DNA of 64,000 nucleotides from JBDTSW01 sp963807385 (GCA_963807385.1 CAWEBQ010000003.1:558001-622000); one strand, 5' to 3'; shown: positions 45,268 to 54,242, counted from the stretch's first letter. A program made the numbers and translations. The notes: generated by a model from the sequence alone, not told the origin.

Positions 45268-46188
45268 CTACCACTTCTGTTCGTAGCGATTTCGGAGCCA
45301 GATGGCGACGGCGTTCATGCTCAGCAGGATCGCCATCAGGACGATGATCGCCGCGGCGGCCAGTGCCTTGAACTCCTCCTGCGGGTCCGCGGTCCAGCCG
45401 AAGATCTGGATCGGGAGCGCGGAGAAGGTCTCGAACAGGCCGGTGCCGGCGTTGGTGGCGAACACGGTGGCCCCGATCACGATCAGCGGCGCGGTCTCCC
45501 CGATCGCGCGGGACAGGGCGAGGATCGTGCCGGTGGCCATGCCCGGGATCGCGGCAGGAAGCACCTGCTTCCAGATCGTCTGCCACTGGGTGGCGCCGAG
45601 GGCCATCGAGCCCTCGCGGATCGACGGGGGCACGGCGCGGATCGCCTCACGCCCGGCGACGATCACCACCGGAAGCACCAGGAGCCCCAGGGTCAGCCCG
45701 CCGGCGAGGACGACATTCCCGAGGCTTAGCGGGCCGCGCACGAGGAAGGCCAGCCCCAAGACGCCGTAGACGATGGAGGGCACGGCGGCGAGGTTCTGGA
45801 TGTTGACCTCGACGAAGCGGGCGAACCGGCCCTCGCGGCTCGCGTACTCCTCGAGGTAGATCGAGGAGGCAACGCCGACCGGGATGATGAACGCGGCGCA
45901 GACGACCATCAGCCAGAGCGTTCCCTGGATCGCCGGCGCGATCCCGGAGCTCGCGGGGTCCACGCGCGACGGGGTGTCGGTGAAGAACTCCGGCGTGAGG
46001 CTTCCGGCGCCCTCGACGATCACGTCCAGAAGCAGCACGACAAGCGTCAGGAGCGCGATCCCCAGGGCCGTCAGCAGCAGGGCCGCGAAGCCGATCTCCT
46101 TCAGCCTGGCCGACCCGTCGCGGACGAACTGCGTCCCGGGCATCCGGCCGGCTGCGGCGTCGGCCGGGGGCGGGGGCGGCGGGGTCAC
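45268..46188 (-). CDS. pstA: Phosphate ABC transporter permease PstA
   Basis: 306 residues with six membrane helices; a Pro-rich cytoplasmic N-terminus precedes the first (about 32-58). The EAA loop region REGSMALGATQWQTIWK is clear. Start overlaps pstC by four bases; stop abuts the pstB GTG. Forms the phosphate channel with PstC. Confidence 0.93.
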   Translation of the reverse strand: MTPPPPPPADAAAGRMPGTQFVRDGSARLKEIGFAALLLTALGIALLTLVVLLLDVIVEGAGSLTPEFFTDTPSRVDPASSGIAPAIQGTLWLMVVCAAFIIPVGVASSIYLEEYASREGRFARFVEVNIQNLAAVPSIVYGVLGLAFLVRGPLSLGNVVLAGGLTLGLLVLPVVIVAGREAIRAVPPSIREGSMALGATQWQTIWKQVLPAAIPGMATGTILALSRAIGETAPLIVIGATVFATNAGTGLFETFSALPIQIFGWTADPQEEFKALAAAAIIVLMAILLSMNAVAIWLRNRYEQKW

Positions 46189-47126
46189 TCGTAGACCTCC
46201 CTGTACCTGCGAACGAACCGGATCGCGATCATGTTCATCACCAGCGTCAGCGCGAACAGGATCAGGCCGCAGGCGAAGATCGACTCGTACCCGATCGAGC
46301 CGGACGGGTTGTCCCCGTCGGCGGCCGAGCCCATGAAGGTGGTGATCGTGGCGTAGCCGTCGATCGGGTTGATCCCGGTGTTCGGCTGAAGCCCCGCAGC
46401 GAGGAGGACGATCATCGTCTCGCCGACGCCGCGGGAGACGCCGAGCACGATCGAGGCGATGATGCCGGAGATTGCAGCCGGGAACACGACCCTCGTCGCA
46501 ACCTGGCGCTTGGTGGCGCCCATCCCGTAGGCGCCCTCGCGCAGGCCCTGCGGCACCGCGCGCATCGCGTCCTCGGAGATCGACGCGATCGTTGGCACGA
46601 TCATGATGCCCATGACCAGGCCCGCGGAGAGCGCGTTGTAGACCTGCACGTCGATCCCGATCGCCTGCAGGATCTGCGGCGTCACGAAGGCGAGGGCGAA
46701 GTACCCGAAGACGACGGTCGGGACGCCGACGAGCACCTCCAGGATCGGCTTGACGATCCTCCGCACCCGGGGACTGGCGTACTCCGCGAGGTAGACCGCC
46801 GAGCCCAGGCCCAGCGGGACCGCGACCAGGATCGCGATCCCGGTGATCAGGAACGTCCCGTTCAGCAGCGGCCAGATCCCGAACTGCGGATCGGCGAACA
46901 GCGGCGTCCAGTTGCTGTCGGTGAAGAAGCTCGTGCCGACCTCCTGGAAGAAGGGGACCGACTCGGCCAGCAGAGCGACCAGGATCCCGACCGTGGTCAG
47001 CACCGAGACCGCCGCGGCGAGGAAGAGGAGGGCGCGGATTACCTCCTCGCCCCAGCGCCGGCGCTTGACGCCGAGCGGGCCCAGCCCTCCCGGCGCAGCG
47101 CCTTCGGGGTGTGTTTCGGCTTCCAC
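46185..47126 (-). CDS. pstC: Phosphate ABC transporter permease PstC
   Basis: 313 residues with six predicted helices, the first near residues 27-52 (RALLFLAAAVSVLTTVGILV). EAA loop REGAYGMGATKRQVATRV. Starts 33 bases after pstS. Works with PstA; phosphate transfer from the PstS lipoprotein. Confidence 0.93.
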   Translation of the reverse strand: MEAETHPEGAAPGGLGPLGVKRRRWGEEVIRALLFLAAAVSVLTTVGILVALLAESVPFFQEVGTSFFTDSNWTPLFADPQFGIWPLLNGTFLITGIAILVAVPLGLGSAVYLAEYASPRVRRIVKPILEVLVGVPTVVFGYFALAFVTPQILQAIGIDVQVYNALSAGLVMGIMIVPTIASISEDAMRAVPQGLREGAYGMGATKRQVATRVVFPAAISGIIASIVLGVSRGVGETMIVLLAAGLQPNTGINPIDGYATITTFMGSAADGDNPSGSIGYESIFACGLILFALTLVMNMIAIRFVRRYREVYE

Positions 47127-47159
47127 CGTTCTCCAGCTCTTCGGCCTCGGCCGGATCGC

Positions 47160-48116
47160 CTAGGAGCCCAGCGCGCCCTCGAGCGCGGACCTGGATTCCT
47201 CGGCCTGCGCCTCATCCATCGGGACGATCAGCGCGGCCTCGGCGATGCCCTCGTAGTCATCCACCACGTACTGCATGAACCCACCGAGCGCCTCGTCGGC
47301 GAGCTTCTGGTTGTTCGGGTACATGAACAGCGGCCGTCCCAGCGGGGTGTAATCACCCGACTGGATCGTGGCCGAGCTGGGCTCGACGCATCCGTCGCCG
47401 GCGTCTACCGAGACGAGGTTGAGCTGGTCGGCGTTCTGCTCGTAGTAGGAGAACCCGAAGTAGCCCAGGGCCGCATCGTCTCCCGCCACGCCCTGGACGA
47501 GCTGGTTGTCGTCCTCGGACGGCTGGTAATCGTCGCGGCTGACGCCCTCCTCACCGTTGATCTCGTCGGTGAAGTAGTCGAACGTGCCGGAGTCCGTGCC
47601 CGGTCCGTAGAGGCTTACCTCAACGTCTGGGAGCGGCTCACCGGTATCAGCGTCGTCGCCGAGGTCCGAGAGGTTGGCGACCGTATCGTCCGTCCACAGC
47701 TGTGCGAGCTGGTCGGTGGTAAGGCAGGAGACCTCGACCGCCGGGTTCGTCACAACGGCGATGCCGTCGTTGGCGACCTGGAGCTCGGTGTAGGTGATGT
47801 CGTCCTTCTCGCAGACCGGGGCCTCCTCCTTCTGGTCGATCGGCCGCGAAGCGTCGGCGATGTCGATCTCACCGGCGCAGAACTTCTCGAAGCCGCCGCC
47901 GGTGCCGGCGGCGCCCACCGTGATGCTCACGTCGGGGTTCTCGCCGTTGAAGAGCTCCGCCGCTGCCTCGGCGAACGGCTGGACGGTGCTTGAGCCGTCG
48001 ATGGCGATGCTGCCGGAGATGCCACTCGGGCTGTCGCCGCCGCTGCCGCACCCGGCAACGCCGAGGGTGAGCGCGGCGGACGCGCCCAGGGTGATCAAGA
48101 GCTTCCTGTTTCTCAC
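47160..48116 (-). CDS. pstS: Phosphate-binding lipoprotein PstS
   Basis: 318 residues. Signal RKLLITLGASAALTLGVAGC has a lipobox LGVAGC, so it is membrane-anchored. Phosphate-binding signature IAIDGSSTVQPFAEAAAELF, then GTGGGFEKFCAGEIDIADASRPI. First structural gene of the pst operon, 94 bases downstream of the response regulator and below a hairpin; a PHO-box-like repeat sits in the regulator's 3' end. Confidence 0.95.
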   Translation of the reverse strand: MRNRKLLITLGASAALTLGVAGCGSGGDSPSGISGSIAIDGSSTVQPFAEAAAELFNGENPDVSITVGAAGTGGGFEKFCAGEIDIADASRPIDQKEEAPVCEKDDITYTELQVANDGIAVVTNPAVEVSCLTTDQLAQLWTDDTVANLSDLGDDADTGEPLPDVEVSLYGPGTDSGTFDYFTDEINGEEGVSRDDYQPSEDDNQLVQGVAGDDAALGYFGFSYYEQNADQLNLVSVDAGDGCVEPSSATIQSGDYTPLGRPLFMYPNNQKLADEALGGFMQYVVDDYEGIAEAALIVPMDEAQAEESRSALEGALGS

Positions 48117-48132
48117 TGTTTCTCCCTTGTTC

Positions 48133-48153
48133 GGGCAGCGCGGATCGCTGCCC
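48133..48153 (-). terminator. Strong hairpin GGGCAGCG-N5-CGCTGCCC upstream of pstS
   Basis: A perfect 8-bp stem with 5-base loop lies 17 bases before the pstS start, between it and the response regulator gene. No U-run follows on the minus strand. It could reduce read-through from the regulator, protect the pstS 5' end or set up attenuation. Confidence 0.5.
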
Positions 48154-48210
48154 CTCGATCTAGGACTTGCGTTTATGGGAGAAGCGTCGCGGGCCTACGC
48201 CGCAACGCTG

Positions 48211-49008
48211 TTACGAGTTGGTAGCCGAGTCGTGAAAAACCTGTGAACCCGCCGGCTCGGAGGCAGGCTCGGGCTTGGTGAGCTCCGAGTCGTCGCGGTC
48301 GGCCGGCTCCGCATCGAAGCGGTAACCAACTCCGAAGTGCGTGTGGATGTAGCTCCACGACGGCGACTGCTTTTCGAGCTTGGCGCGCAGCTTGCGCACG
48401 AACACGTCCACGGAGCGATCGCCGTGGGCCATCGCGTAACCCCACACGCGCTGGTAGAGGTCCTCGCGCTCGATCACCTTGCCCTGGGCGTCGGCCAGGA
48501 CCTGGAGCAGCTCGAACTCGCGCCGGGTGAGGCCCAGGCTTCGGTCGGCGACGAAGGCCTGGAACTGGTCGGGCCGGACCTCGACCTCGCCGGCCACGAG
48601 CGGGCCGGCGTCCGCCGTGGGCTGGCTGCGCTTGCGCCGGCGCACGACGGCCTCGACGCGCGCGGCCACCTCCTCGGGGTGCGCGGGTTTGGAGACCCAG
48701 TCGTCGGCGCCGAGCCGCAGCCCGCGGACGCGCTGGGCCACCGTCGAGTCCTGGGTGCAGACGACGATGCCGAGCCCGGGCAGCATTCCGGAGACGCGCT
48801 CGAGGAACCCCCAGCCATCGGCGCCAAGCACCGAGAGGTCGACGACGAGCGCGTTCAGCTTCATCGCCACCAGCTCCTCGGCAGGAACCGCGCCCGCGAG
48901 CACGCGGTACTCCCAACCGGCCGCCTCGAACCGGCGCTCGAGAACGCGGAGGAAGCCGCTGTCGGTGTCGATTACGGCGAGGCGGACTGTTCCGGGCTGT
49001 GCGTTCAT
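48211..49008 (-). CDS. OmpR/PhoB-family response regulator, phosphate-linked
   Basis: 265 residues from ATG 49008 with GGGGGC upstream; an 11-residue longer form is possible. Receiver domain: acidic pocket near DTD, phosphoacceptor Asp57 (VVDLS), Thr85 (VVCTQDS) and Lys107 (SKP). C-terminal winged helix LTRREFELLQVLADAQGKVIEREDLYQRVWG and VDVFVRKLRAKLE. Positioned directly upstream of pstS, so it is the likely PhoP/PhoB counterpart. No histidine kinase gene is adjacent, which is unusual for a PhoB. Confidence 0.9.
   Translation of the reverse strand: MNAQPGTVRLAVIDTDSGFLRVLERRFEAAGWEYRVLAGAVPAEELVAMKLNALVVDLSVLGADGWGFLERVSGMLPGLGIVVCTQDSTVAQRVRGLRLGADDWVSKPAHPEEVAARVEAVVRRRKRSQPTADAGPLVAGEVEVRPDQFQAFVADRSLGLTRREFELLQVLADAQGKVIEREDLYQRVWGYAMAHGDRSVDVFVRKLRAKLEKQSPSWSYIHTHFGVGYRFDAEPADRDDSELTKPEPASEPAGSQVFHDSATNS
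48232..48248 (-). promoter_or_regulatory. PHO-box-like direct repeat inside the 3' end of the regulator gene
   Basis: Reading the minus strand, GTTCAC and TTTCAC occur with 11-base periodicity (GTTCACAGGTTTTTCAC), the spacing of actinobacterial PHO boxes. It lies about 115 bases upstream of the pstS ATG and within codons for the last residues of the response regulator. It is probably the PhoP-type activation site of pstS. Confidence 0.55.
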
Positions 49009-49072
49009 GCGTGCCCCCGGGTGCCAGGGAGCAGGGCCCATCGTAGAGCCCGTAAACGTCGTGGCCGCGCAC

Positions 49073-49089
49073 GTTCACAGAAGTTTCAC
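49073..49089 (+). promoter_or_regulatory. PHO-box-like direct repeat between response regulator and uppP
   Basis: GTTCACAGAAGTTTCAC gives two GTTCAC-type units at exact 11-base spacing and matches the 48248-48232 site at 14 of 17 positions. Located in the 147-base divergent spacer, 64 bases from the regulator start and 67 from uppP. Suggests autoregulation of the regulator, and perhaps phosphate control of uppP. Confidence 0.55.
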
Positions 49090-49155
49090 AGGGGCCAGAC
49101 GTGCGGCCCAGGGCGCGGAATCCGCGACACCTAGGCGACCGAATAGCCTCAGCCG

Positions 49156-49974
49156 GTGAGCGCGATCGAGGCAATCGTTCTCGGGATCGTCCAGGGACTC
49201 ACCGAGTTCCTCCCGATCTCCTCCAGCGGTCACCTGCGGATCGCGCCCGCCTTCTTCGGCTGGGAGGACCCGGGCGCCGCGTTCACGGCCGTGATCCAGC
49301 TCGGCACGATGGCCGCGGTTCTCGTCTACTTCCGCCGGGACCTGTTGGCGATCGTCGTAGCGTTCTTCCGCGAGCTCCGCTGGCCGTGGGCGCGGCGCTC
49401 GACGGAGTCGAAGCTGGGGTGGTTCATCGCCCTGGGCACCATCCCGATCTCCATCTTCGGCCTCGCCTTCAGCGACCAGATCGAGTCCGGCGCCCGCGAC
49501 CTCTACCTGATCGGGTCGATGCTGATCATCTTCTCGTTCGTGATGCTCCTCGCCGAGCACGTCGGGAAGCGCTCGCGGGAGATCACCACGATGGACGCCA
49601 AGGACGGGCTCTTCATCGGGTTCGCTCAGGCGCTGGCGCTGATCCCCGGCGTCTCTCGCTCGGGAGCGACGATCTCGGCAGGGCTCATACGAAACTTCGA
49701 CCGCGCCGCGGCCGCGCGTTACTCGTTCCTGCTGTCGGTCCCGGCCGTGGTTCTGAGCGGCCTGTTCGAGCTTCGGGAGATCGGCGGGGAGGGCGACAAC
49801 GCCTCCGCCGGGGCGACGATCCTCGCGACGATCGCGGCGTTCGCCAGCGGCTACGCGGCGATCGCCTGGCTCCTGCGCTACCTGGCGAACCACTCCCTCG
49901 CCATCTTCGTCGCCTACCGGATCCCGCTCGGGATCCTGGTGATCGCCCTGGCGGCCGGCGGCGCGATCAGTTAG
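49156..49974 (+). CDS. uppP: Undecaprenyl-diphosphate phosphatase
   Basis: 272 residues from a GTG at 49156. BacA/UppP polytopic protein with the first catalytic motif GLTEFLPISSSGHL (residues about 15-28) and the second PGVSRSGATI near 175. About eight membrane segments. Recycles the cell-wall lipid carrier and gives bacitracin tolerance. Divergent from the phosphate regulator. Confidence 0.95.
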   Translation: MSAIEAIVLGIVQGLTEFLPISSSGHLRIAPAFFGWEDPGAAFTAVIQLGTMAAVLVYFRRDLLAIVVAFFRELRWPWARRSTESKLGWFIALGTIPISIFGLAFSDQIESGARDLYLIGSMLIIFSFVMLLAEHVGKRSREITTMDAKDGLFIGFAQALALIPGVSRSGATISAGLIRNFDRAAAARYSFLLSVPAVVLSGLFELREIGGEGDNASAGATILATIAAFASGYAAIAWLLRYLANHSLAIFVAYRIPLGILVIALAAGGAIS

Positions 49975-50000
49975 CCCGGGCGGGCGGTAGAGTTCGGGCC

Positions 50001-50255
50001 GTGACGCGCATTCGCACCTTCGCCTCACTTCTCGCCCTCGCCGTCGGCGCGTTGCTGCTGGCGGCTCCCGGGGCGATGGCGGCCGACGGCGTAGGCATCT
50101 GGGGCCGCACCGACGACAAGGTCGTCACCTTCTTCGCCTTCGGCGTGATGATCTTCTTCACCGTCCTCGTGATCGTGCTCTCGATCTGGCAGGGCCGGCT
50201 CGAGGGCCGCAAGGAGCGCATGCGCGAAGAGCTCGAGCGCCTGCGCCGGCCTTAG
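50001..50255 (+). CDS. Small membrane protein, 84 aa
   Basis: GTG start at 50001, 26 bases after uppP. Signal-like N-terminus (RTFASLLALAVGALLLAAPGAMA), a short external loop (DGVGIWGRTDDK), one membrane helix (VVTFFAFGVMIFFTVLVIVLSIW) and a basic cytosolic tail rich in Arg and Glu. The arrangement is a credible one-pass membrane protein; function unknown. Possibly in operon with uppP. Confidence 0.6.
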   Translation: MTRIRTFASLLALAVGALLLAAPGAMAADGVGIWGRTDDKVVTFFAFGVMIFFTVLVIVLSIWQGRLEGRKERMREELERLRRP

Positions 50256-50343
50256 CCCCACCGGTTTCGAGCCCCGGTCCAGTCCGCGCGATGGCCGGGT
50301 TTTGCCCGCATCGCGGGAAGAAGCCGGCCAGCGCCCGGTCGCC

Positions 50344-52125
50344 CTACGCGGCCAGGGCGCCGATCACCTCCTGCCACCAGGCTCGCTCCGCATCGCTTTC
50401 GGCCAGCCCGGCGCGCTTGCGGGCGTGGGCCTGGATCTGCGTCGCGCTGCCCGCGGCGAGCAGCGGGCCGCTGACCGCGTAACGGCCATCGTCGAGGGCG
50501 ACGAGGGCGCCGGGCATGTCGTTCCGTGAGCGAAGCTGGTCGACGACCGGGACGCCGACGATGCTGCGGGGACGGGCCGGGTCGCCGTCGCCGTCCTCCC
50601 ACTGGCGCACCGTGTAGACGGGCAGGCCGCCACGCAGCCGGGGACGCGGGCGCTTCGTTGGCCCCACCGGGCCGTGGCGCCAGCGTTCCAGTAGACCCTC
50701 AAGCTCAGGCGCCACGTCCTGGCTGACCACCATGTGGATGCGGTCTCCGGCCTCGATGCGCGTCGAGCCCCGGGGCAGCAGCGCGCGCTCCTTGCGCACG
50801 ATTACGTTGATGAGCGCATCCCTGGGCAGGCCGAGGTCGCGTACCCGCTTCCCCACCGCGGCGTCGTCAGGCGCCACTGGGTACTCCACCACCTCGGCGC
50901 CAAGCGCTCGAATCGTCCCGGTCTCCGTCAGCGGGCGTGGCAGGGCGGGACGGCTGGTCGTGACCCGTAGCTTGCGCGCTACGTAGTCGAACGTCGTGCC
51001 CTGAAGCACGGTCGAGACGAGCACGGCGAAGAAGACGATGTTGAAGATCTCGGTTCCCTCCCCCACCCCCGCGAGCACCGGGAACGTCGCGAAGACGACC
51101 GGGATCGCGCCACGAAGCCCCGCCCAGCCGAGCACCGTCCGCTCCGGGAGCGTGAAACCGGCGCCCACCGTCGCCAGGTAGGTGGCGACGGGTCGGGCGA
51201 CGACGGCCAGCACCAGCGCGAGAATCGTCCCCTCGACGGCGACGTCTCCGAGTTGGGACGGGAACACGAGAAGGCCCAGGGTGAGGAACGTGATCAGCTG
51301 CGCCACCCACGCCAGGCCCTCATGGAAGGTCACGATCGAGCGCTTCGCCGGTATCCGCGCCGAACCCAACAGCAGTCCGGTGAGGTAGACCGCAAGGAAC
51401 CCGGACCCGTGCGATACATCGGCCACTCCGAAGGCCAGAGCGGCGGTCGTGATCGACGCCACCGGGTAGAGCCCGGAGGAGGCGAACTGCAGCTTCCGGA
51501 AGGCCCAGATCGCCCCGTAGGCGACCGCCACGCCGGCGGCGAGGCCGATGCTGAGCTCGACCACGATCGAGGCGACCATGTCCACGATCCCGTAGCCCGG
51601 GTCCTGGATCCAGTCGATGAAGCCGAGCACCAGCAGGGCGGCGACAGGGTCGTTGAAGCCCGCCTCCCCCTCGAGCGTGCGGGCGAGCCGGCGGCGCAGG
51701 GTCGAGCCGCGCAGCACGGCGAAGATCGCCGCCGCGTCGGTCGAGGAGACGATCGAGCCCAGCAGCATGCCCTCGAGGAGCGACAGGTCGAACAGCCATG
51801 CCGCCGCGAAGCCGGTGACGACCGCGGTCGCGATGGTTCCGAGAATGGCCAGCGAGATCGCCGGTCGCAGCACCGGGCGGATCTCGGCGAAGCCCGCCGC
51901 CAGGCCTCCCTCGAAGATGATGAGCGCGATCGCCAGCACCCCGATGTCGCGCGCGAGCTCGTAGTCGCCGAACGAGATCCAGCCCAGGCCGTCGGATCCG
52001 ACCAGCATCCCGAGCCCAAGGAAGAGCACGAGACCGGGCACACGAATCCGGGTCGCCACCAGCGAGGCGAGCAGCGCGAGAGCCATCAAGCCACCGGCGA
52101 TCAGCACGATCTGGCCCTCGAACAT
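50344..52125 (-). CDS. CPA1-type potassium/proton antiporter with C-terminal RCK_C domain
   Basis: 593 residues. Twelve or so membrane helices make an Na+/H+-exchanger domain with STDAAAIF (Thr129, Asp130) and the ion-binding Asn158-Asp159 in GFNDPVA. From about residue 400 a TrkA/RCK C-terminal regulatory domain (GKRVRDLGLPRDALINVIVRK) follows, then a variable tail of about 110 residues. Matches the NhaP2/CvrA group. Exports K+ or Na+ against protons at the membrane. Confidence 0.9.
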   Translation of the reverse strand: MFEGQIVLIAGGLMALALLASLVATRIRVPGLVLFLGLGMLVGSDGLGWISFGDYELARDIGVLAIALIIFEGGLAAGFAEIRPVLRPAISLAILGTIATAVVTGFAAAWLFDLSLLEGMLLGSIVSSTDAAAIFAVLRGSTLRRRLARTLEGEAGFNDPVAALLVLGFIDWIQDPGYGIVDMVASIVVELSIGLAAGVAVAYGAIWAFRKLQFASSGLYPVASITTAALAFGVADVSHGSGFLAVYLTGLLLGSARIPAKRSIVTFHEGLAWVAQLITFLTLGLLVFPSQLGDVAVEGTILALVLAVVARPVATYLATVGAGFTLPERTVLGWAGLRGAIPVVFATFPVLAGVGEGTEIFNIVFFAVLVSTVLQGTTFDYVARKLRVTTSRPALPRPLTETGTIRALGAEVVEYPVAPDDAAVGKRVRDLGLPRDALINVIVRKERALLPRGSTRIEAGDRIHMVVSQDVAPELEGLLERWRHGPVGPTKRPRPRLRGGLPVYTVRQWEDGDGDPARPRSIVGVPVVDQLRSRNDMPGALVALDDGRYAVSGPLLAAGSATQIQAHARKRAGLAESDAERAWWQEVIGALAA

Positions 52126-52200
52126 CAGCTAACCCTTTCAGGAAGTGCGAAGACCGCGGCGGCGCGAGCCCCGCGGGCTGCTCCGCATAGAGTCCGGTCC

Positions 52201-53007
52201 ATGGCCAACACGCGCTACGAGCGCCGGGGCGCCGCCGCGGTACTGACCATCACGCGGCCGGAGCGCCGGAACGCCGTGGACGCAGCCACCGCCGCCGAGC
52301 TGCGCGGCGCCTATGGCCGCTTCGTTGCCGACGACGAGGCGCGGGTGATGGTCGTGACCGGAGAGGGGCCCGAGGCGTTTTGCGCCGGGGCCGACCTCAA
52401 GGCGGTCGCCGAGCAGGGGGCCGAGTTCACAGGGGACGATCCGGCCGCCGCCGTCGGCGAGTGGCTCGACTCGACGCCCGACGGGCCGATGGGCTTCACC
52501 CGGCTGACCTCGCCGAAGCCCACGATCGCGGCGATCTCGGGCTACGCCCTGGCGGGAGGCCTCGAGGTCGCCCTGTGGTGCGACCTGCGCATCGCCACCT
52601 CCACGTCCAGGCTCGGCTACCCGGAGCGCCGCTGGGGCGTCCCGCTGATCGACGGCGGCACCCAGCGGCTGCCTCTCGTCGTCGGGATGGGAAGGGCTCT
52701 GGATTTGATCCTCACCGGCCGCATCATCGAGGCCGACGAGGCCCACGCCTGGGGCCTGGTGAACGAGGTGGTGGAGCCGGAAGCGCACCTGGACCGCGCG
52801 CTCGAGATCGCGGAGGGCCTCGCCTCGTTCCCGCAGCCGACGATGCTCTCCGACCGGCTCGCAGCGATCGAGGGCGCGGGAATGCCGCTCGAGGCGGCGC
52901 TCGAGCTCGAGGCTCGGCTCGGTCGGGACTCCGTGATCACGGGCGTTCTGGGTGCCGCACGCTTCGCCCGGGGCGAGGGCCGTGGAGGCGAGGGCGCCGG
53001 CGTCTAA
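52201..53007 (+). CDS. Enoyl-CoA hydratase/isomerase family protein
   Basis: 268 residues from ATG 52201; an open frame extends far upstream but lies over the antiporter and is not real. Crotonase fold: LTITRPERRNAVD, the oxyanion-hole loops FCAGADLKAV and ALAGGLEVALWCDLRIA, and the helix GYPERRWGVPLIDGGTQRL. The second acidic catalytic position of classical hydratases reads Asp/Gly-rich (LIDGG), as in many crotonase-like proteins of unspecified reaction. Confidence 0.88.
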   Translation: MANTRYERRGAAAVLTITRPERRNAVDAATAAELRGAYGRFVADDEARVMVVTGEGPEAFCAGADLKAVAEQGAEFTGDDPAAAVGEWLDSTPDGPMGFTRLTSPKPTIAAISGYALAGGLEVALWCDLRIATSTSRLGYPERRWGVPLIDGGTQRLPLVVGMGRALDLILTGRIIEADEAHAWGLVNEVVEPEAHLDRALEIAEGLASFPQPTMLSDRLAAIEGAGMPLEAALELEARLGRDSVITGVLGAARFARGEGRGGEGAGV

Positions 53008-53010
53008 AGC

Positions 53011-53023
53011 GGGGTCAGACCCC
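53011..53023. terminator. Hairpin GGGGTC-A-GACCCC between convergent genes
   Basis: A near-perfect 13-bp palindrome sits in the 24-base gap between the enoyl-CoA hydratase and the HD-protein stops. Its position fits a bidirectional terminator, but no T-run follows. GGGGTCAG is shared with the hairpin at 57750-57780. Confidence 0.45.
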
Positions 53024-53031
53024 CCGGAGCT

Positions 53032-53913
53032 TCAGACGGACTCGCCGCCGATCCGGAACTCGGTCAGCAGGCGCTTCTCCGTCTCACCCTGGACCGAGGC
53101 GACCACCTCGACGTGGTCCGAGAGCGGGGTGTCACGGAGCTTCGTGGCGAGCAGGTCGTCCACCTGGAAGATCCCGGCGGAGTTGTTCATCTTGATCTCG
53201 ATCCGGACGGCGCGCTCGCTCCCGGCGGAGATCGTCACGTCGTCAACGGCCGCAGCCGAGATCGTGTGGATGCCCATCTGGCCCGCGTCGACGGGCAGCC
53301 GCGATCTCCCCTGGGCCATGTCGAGGGCATCGGCGACCCGTACGACTCCCGCCTCCACCGTGTAGGGCTCGCCCCGGCGGCGGTGGCCGATGATCGTGTG
53401 GAGGGTCTCCGCGATGACGACGGTCCGGTCCGGATCGTCGTAGATGTCGGCGAGGAGCTCGCGTAGCTTGCGCTCGGCGAGGAAGAGGCTGAACGCCTCG
53501 TGATCCACCCGGTGGATCGACATCCCGACGTCGTGCAGGAGGGCCCCGCCGGCGACCACCACCTCGGAGTCGCGATCGCGGAGCCCGTGGTCGGTGACGA
53601 GCGCGCCCTCCACCCCGGCCTTGGCGAGGAGACGCAGCAGCCGCAGCGCGATGTTGAGCACGATCTGCACGTGTACCCAGGAGTGGTCCGACATGCCGAG
53701 GCGCTCGGAGGTGACCTGCGCGAGGTGCCACCAGGCCCTCACCTCGGCGTCGGCGTTCACCCCGCTCAGCAAAGCCTCGAGCCTGTGATTCCCCCTGGTG
53801 GGCGCCCGCACCGACGCCCCGGCGATCGCCTCGGCCGGGGTGCGCCCGATCGCGCCCGGGCCGGCGGCTGGCGTTGGGATCTGCGCGGATTCGGGCGGCG
53901 TGGTCTCGCTCAC
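53032..53913 (-). CDS. HD-domain metal-dependent phosphohydrolase
   Basis: 293 residues. After a disordered 45-residue Pro/Ala tail comes an HD fold: DHSWVHVQIV (first His), the HD doublet in GGALLHDVGMSIHR, LHTIIGHRR and the final Asp in VRVADALDMAQ. These ligands fit a metal-bound phosphohydrolase acting on a nucleotide. A C-terminal beta-rich region of about 80 residues has no assigned partner. Substrate unknown. Confidence 0.82.
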   Translation of the reverse strand: MSETTPPESAQIPTPAAGPGAIGRTPAEAIAGASVRAPTRGNHRLEALLSGVNADAEVRAWWHLAQVTSERLGMSDHSWVHVQIVLNIALRLLRLLAKAGVEGALVTDHGLRDRDSEVVVAGGALLHDVGMSIHRVDHEAFSLFLAERKLRELLADIYDDPDRTVVIAETLHTIIGHRRRGEPYTVEAGVVRVADALDMAQGRSRLPVDAGQMGIHTISAAAVDDVTISAGSERAVRIEIKMNNSAGIFQVDDLLATKLRDTPLSDHVEVVASVQGETEKRLLTEFRIGGESV

Positions 53914-54011
53914 GCCGCGAGTCTGGCAGGCATGGGGCGCACGCAGGGCATTTTTCCGCCCGCACCGCCGACTACATTCGCGCCTGAGAGATGCCGATGG
54001 GGAGCTCGGTC

Positions 54012-54191
54012 ATGTCAATCTGCGCCCGCACCGGACTCGGCCGGCCCGAGTGCTGCTGTGCGGAGTGCCTGACGGATCAGATCCGCCGGCATCAGCCGGC
54101 GCTGCTCGAGGCGGAGGGGGATGGCGAGATCCGAATCACGCGGACCGGTCGTGCCGACCAGCGACCTGGGCCGGTATCACGCCGCGCGTGA
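54012..54191 (+). CDS. Small Cys-rich protein, 59 aa
   Basis: ATG at 54012 with GGGGAGC nine bases upstream; an in-frame ATG at 53991 is less likely. It reads CARTGLGRPECCCAECLTDQIRRHQPALLEAE before a charged tail. The cluster of four Cys in seven residues suggests a small metal-binding protein. Lies between an HD gene and an enoyl-CoA hydratase; unrecognised. Confidence 0.4.
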   Translation: MSICARTGLGRPECCCAECLTDQIRRHQPALLEAEGDGEIRITRTGRADQRPGPVSRRA

Positions 54192-54242
54192 ACCTCCGCC
54201 GATCCGGCGCGCCGCTTCGGATCGCTGATTAGGATCGCCCGC

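Noticed and set aside
51253..53007. Apparent 584-residue fusion ending in enoyl-CoA hydratase
   Set aside because: The first 316 residues are antisense to the antiporter; the true gene starts at 52201.
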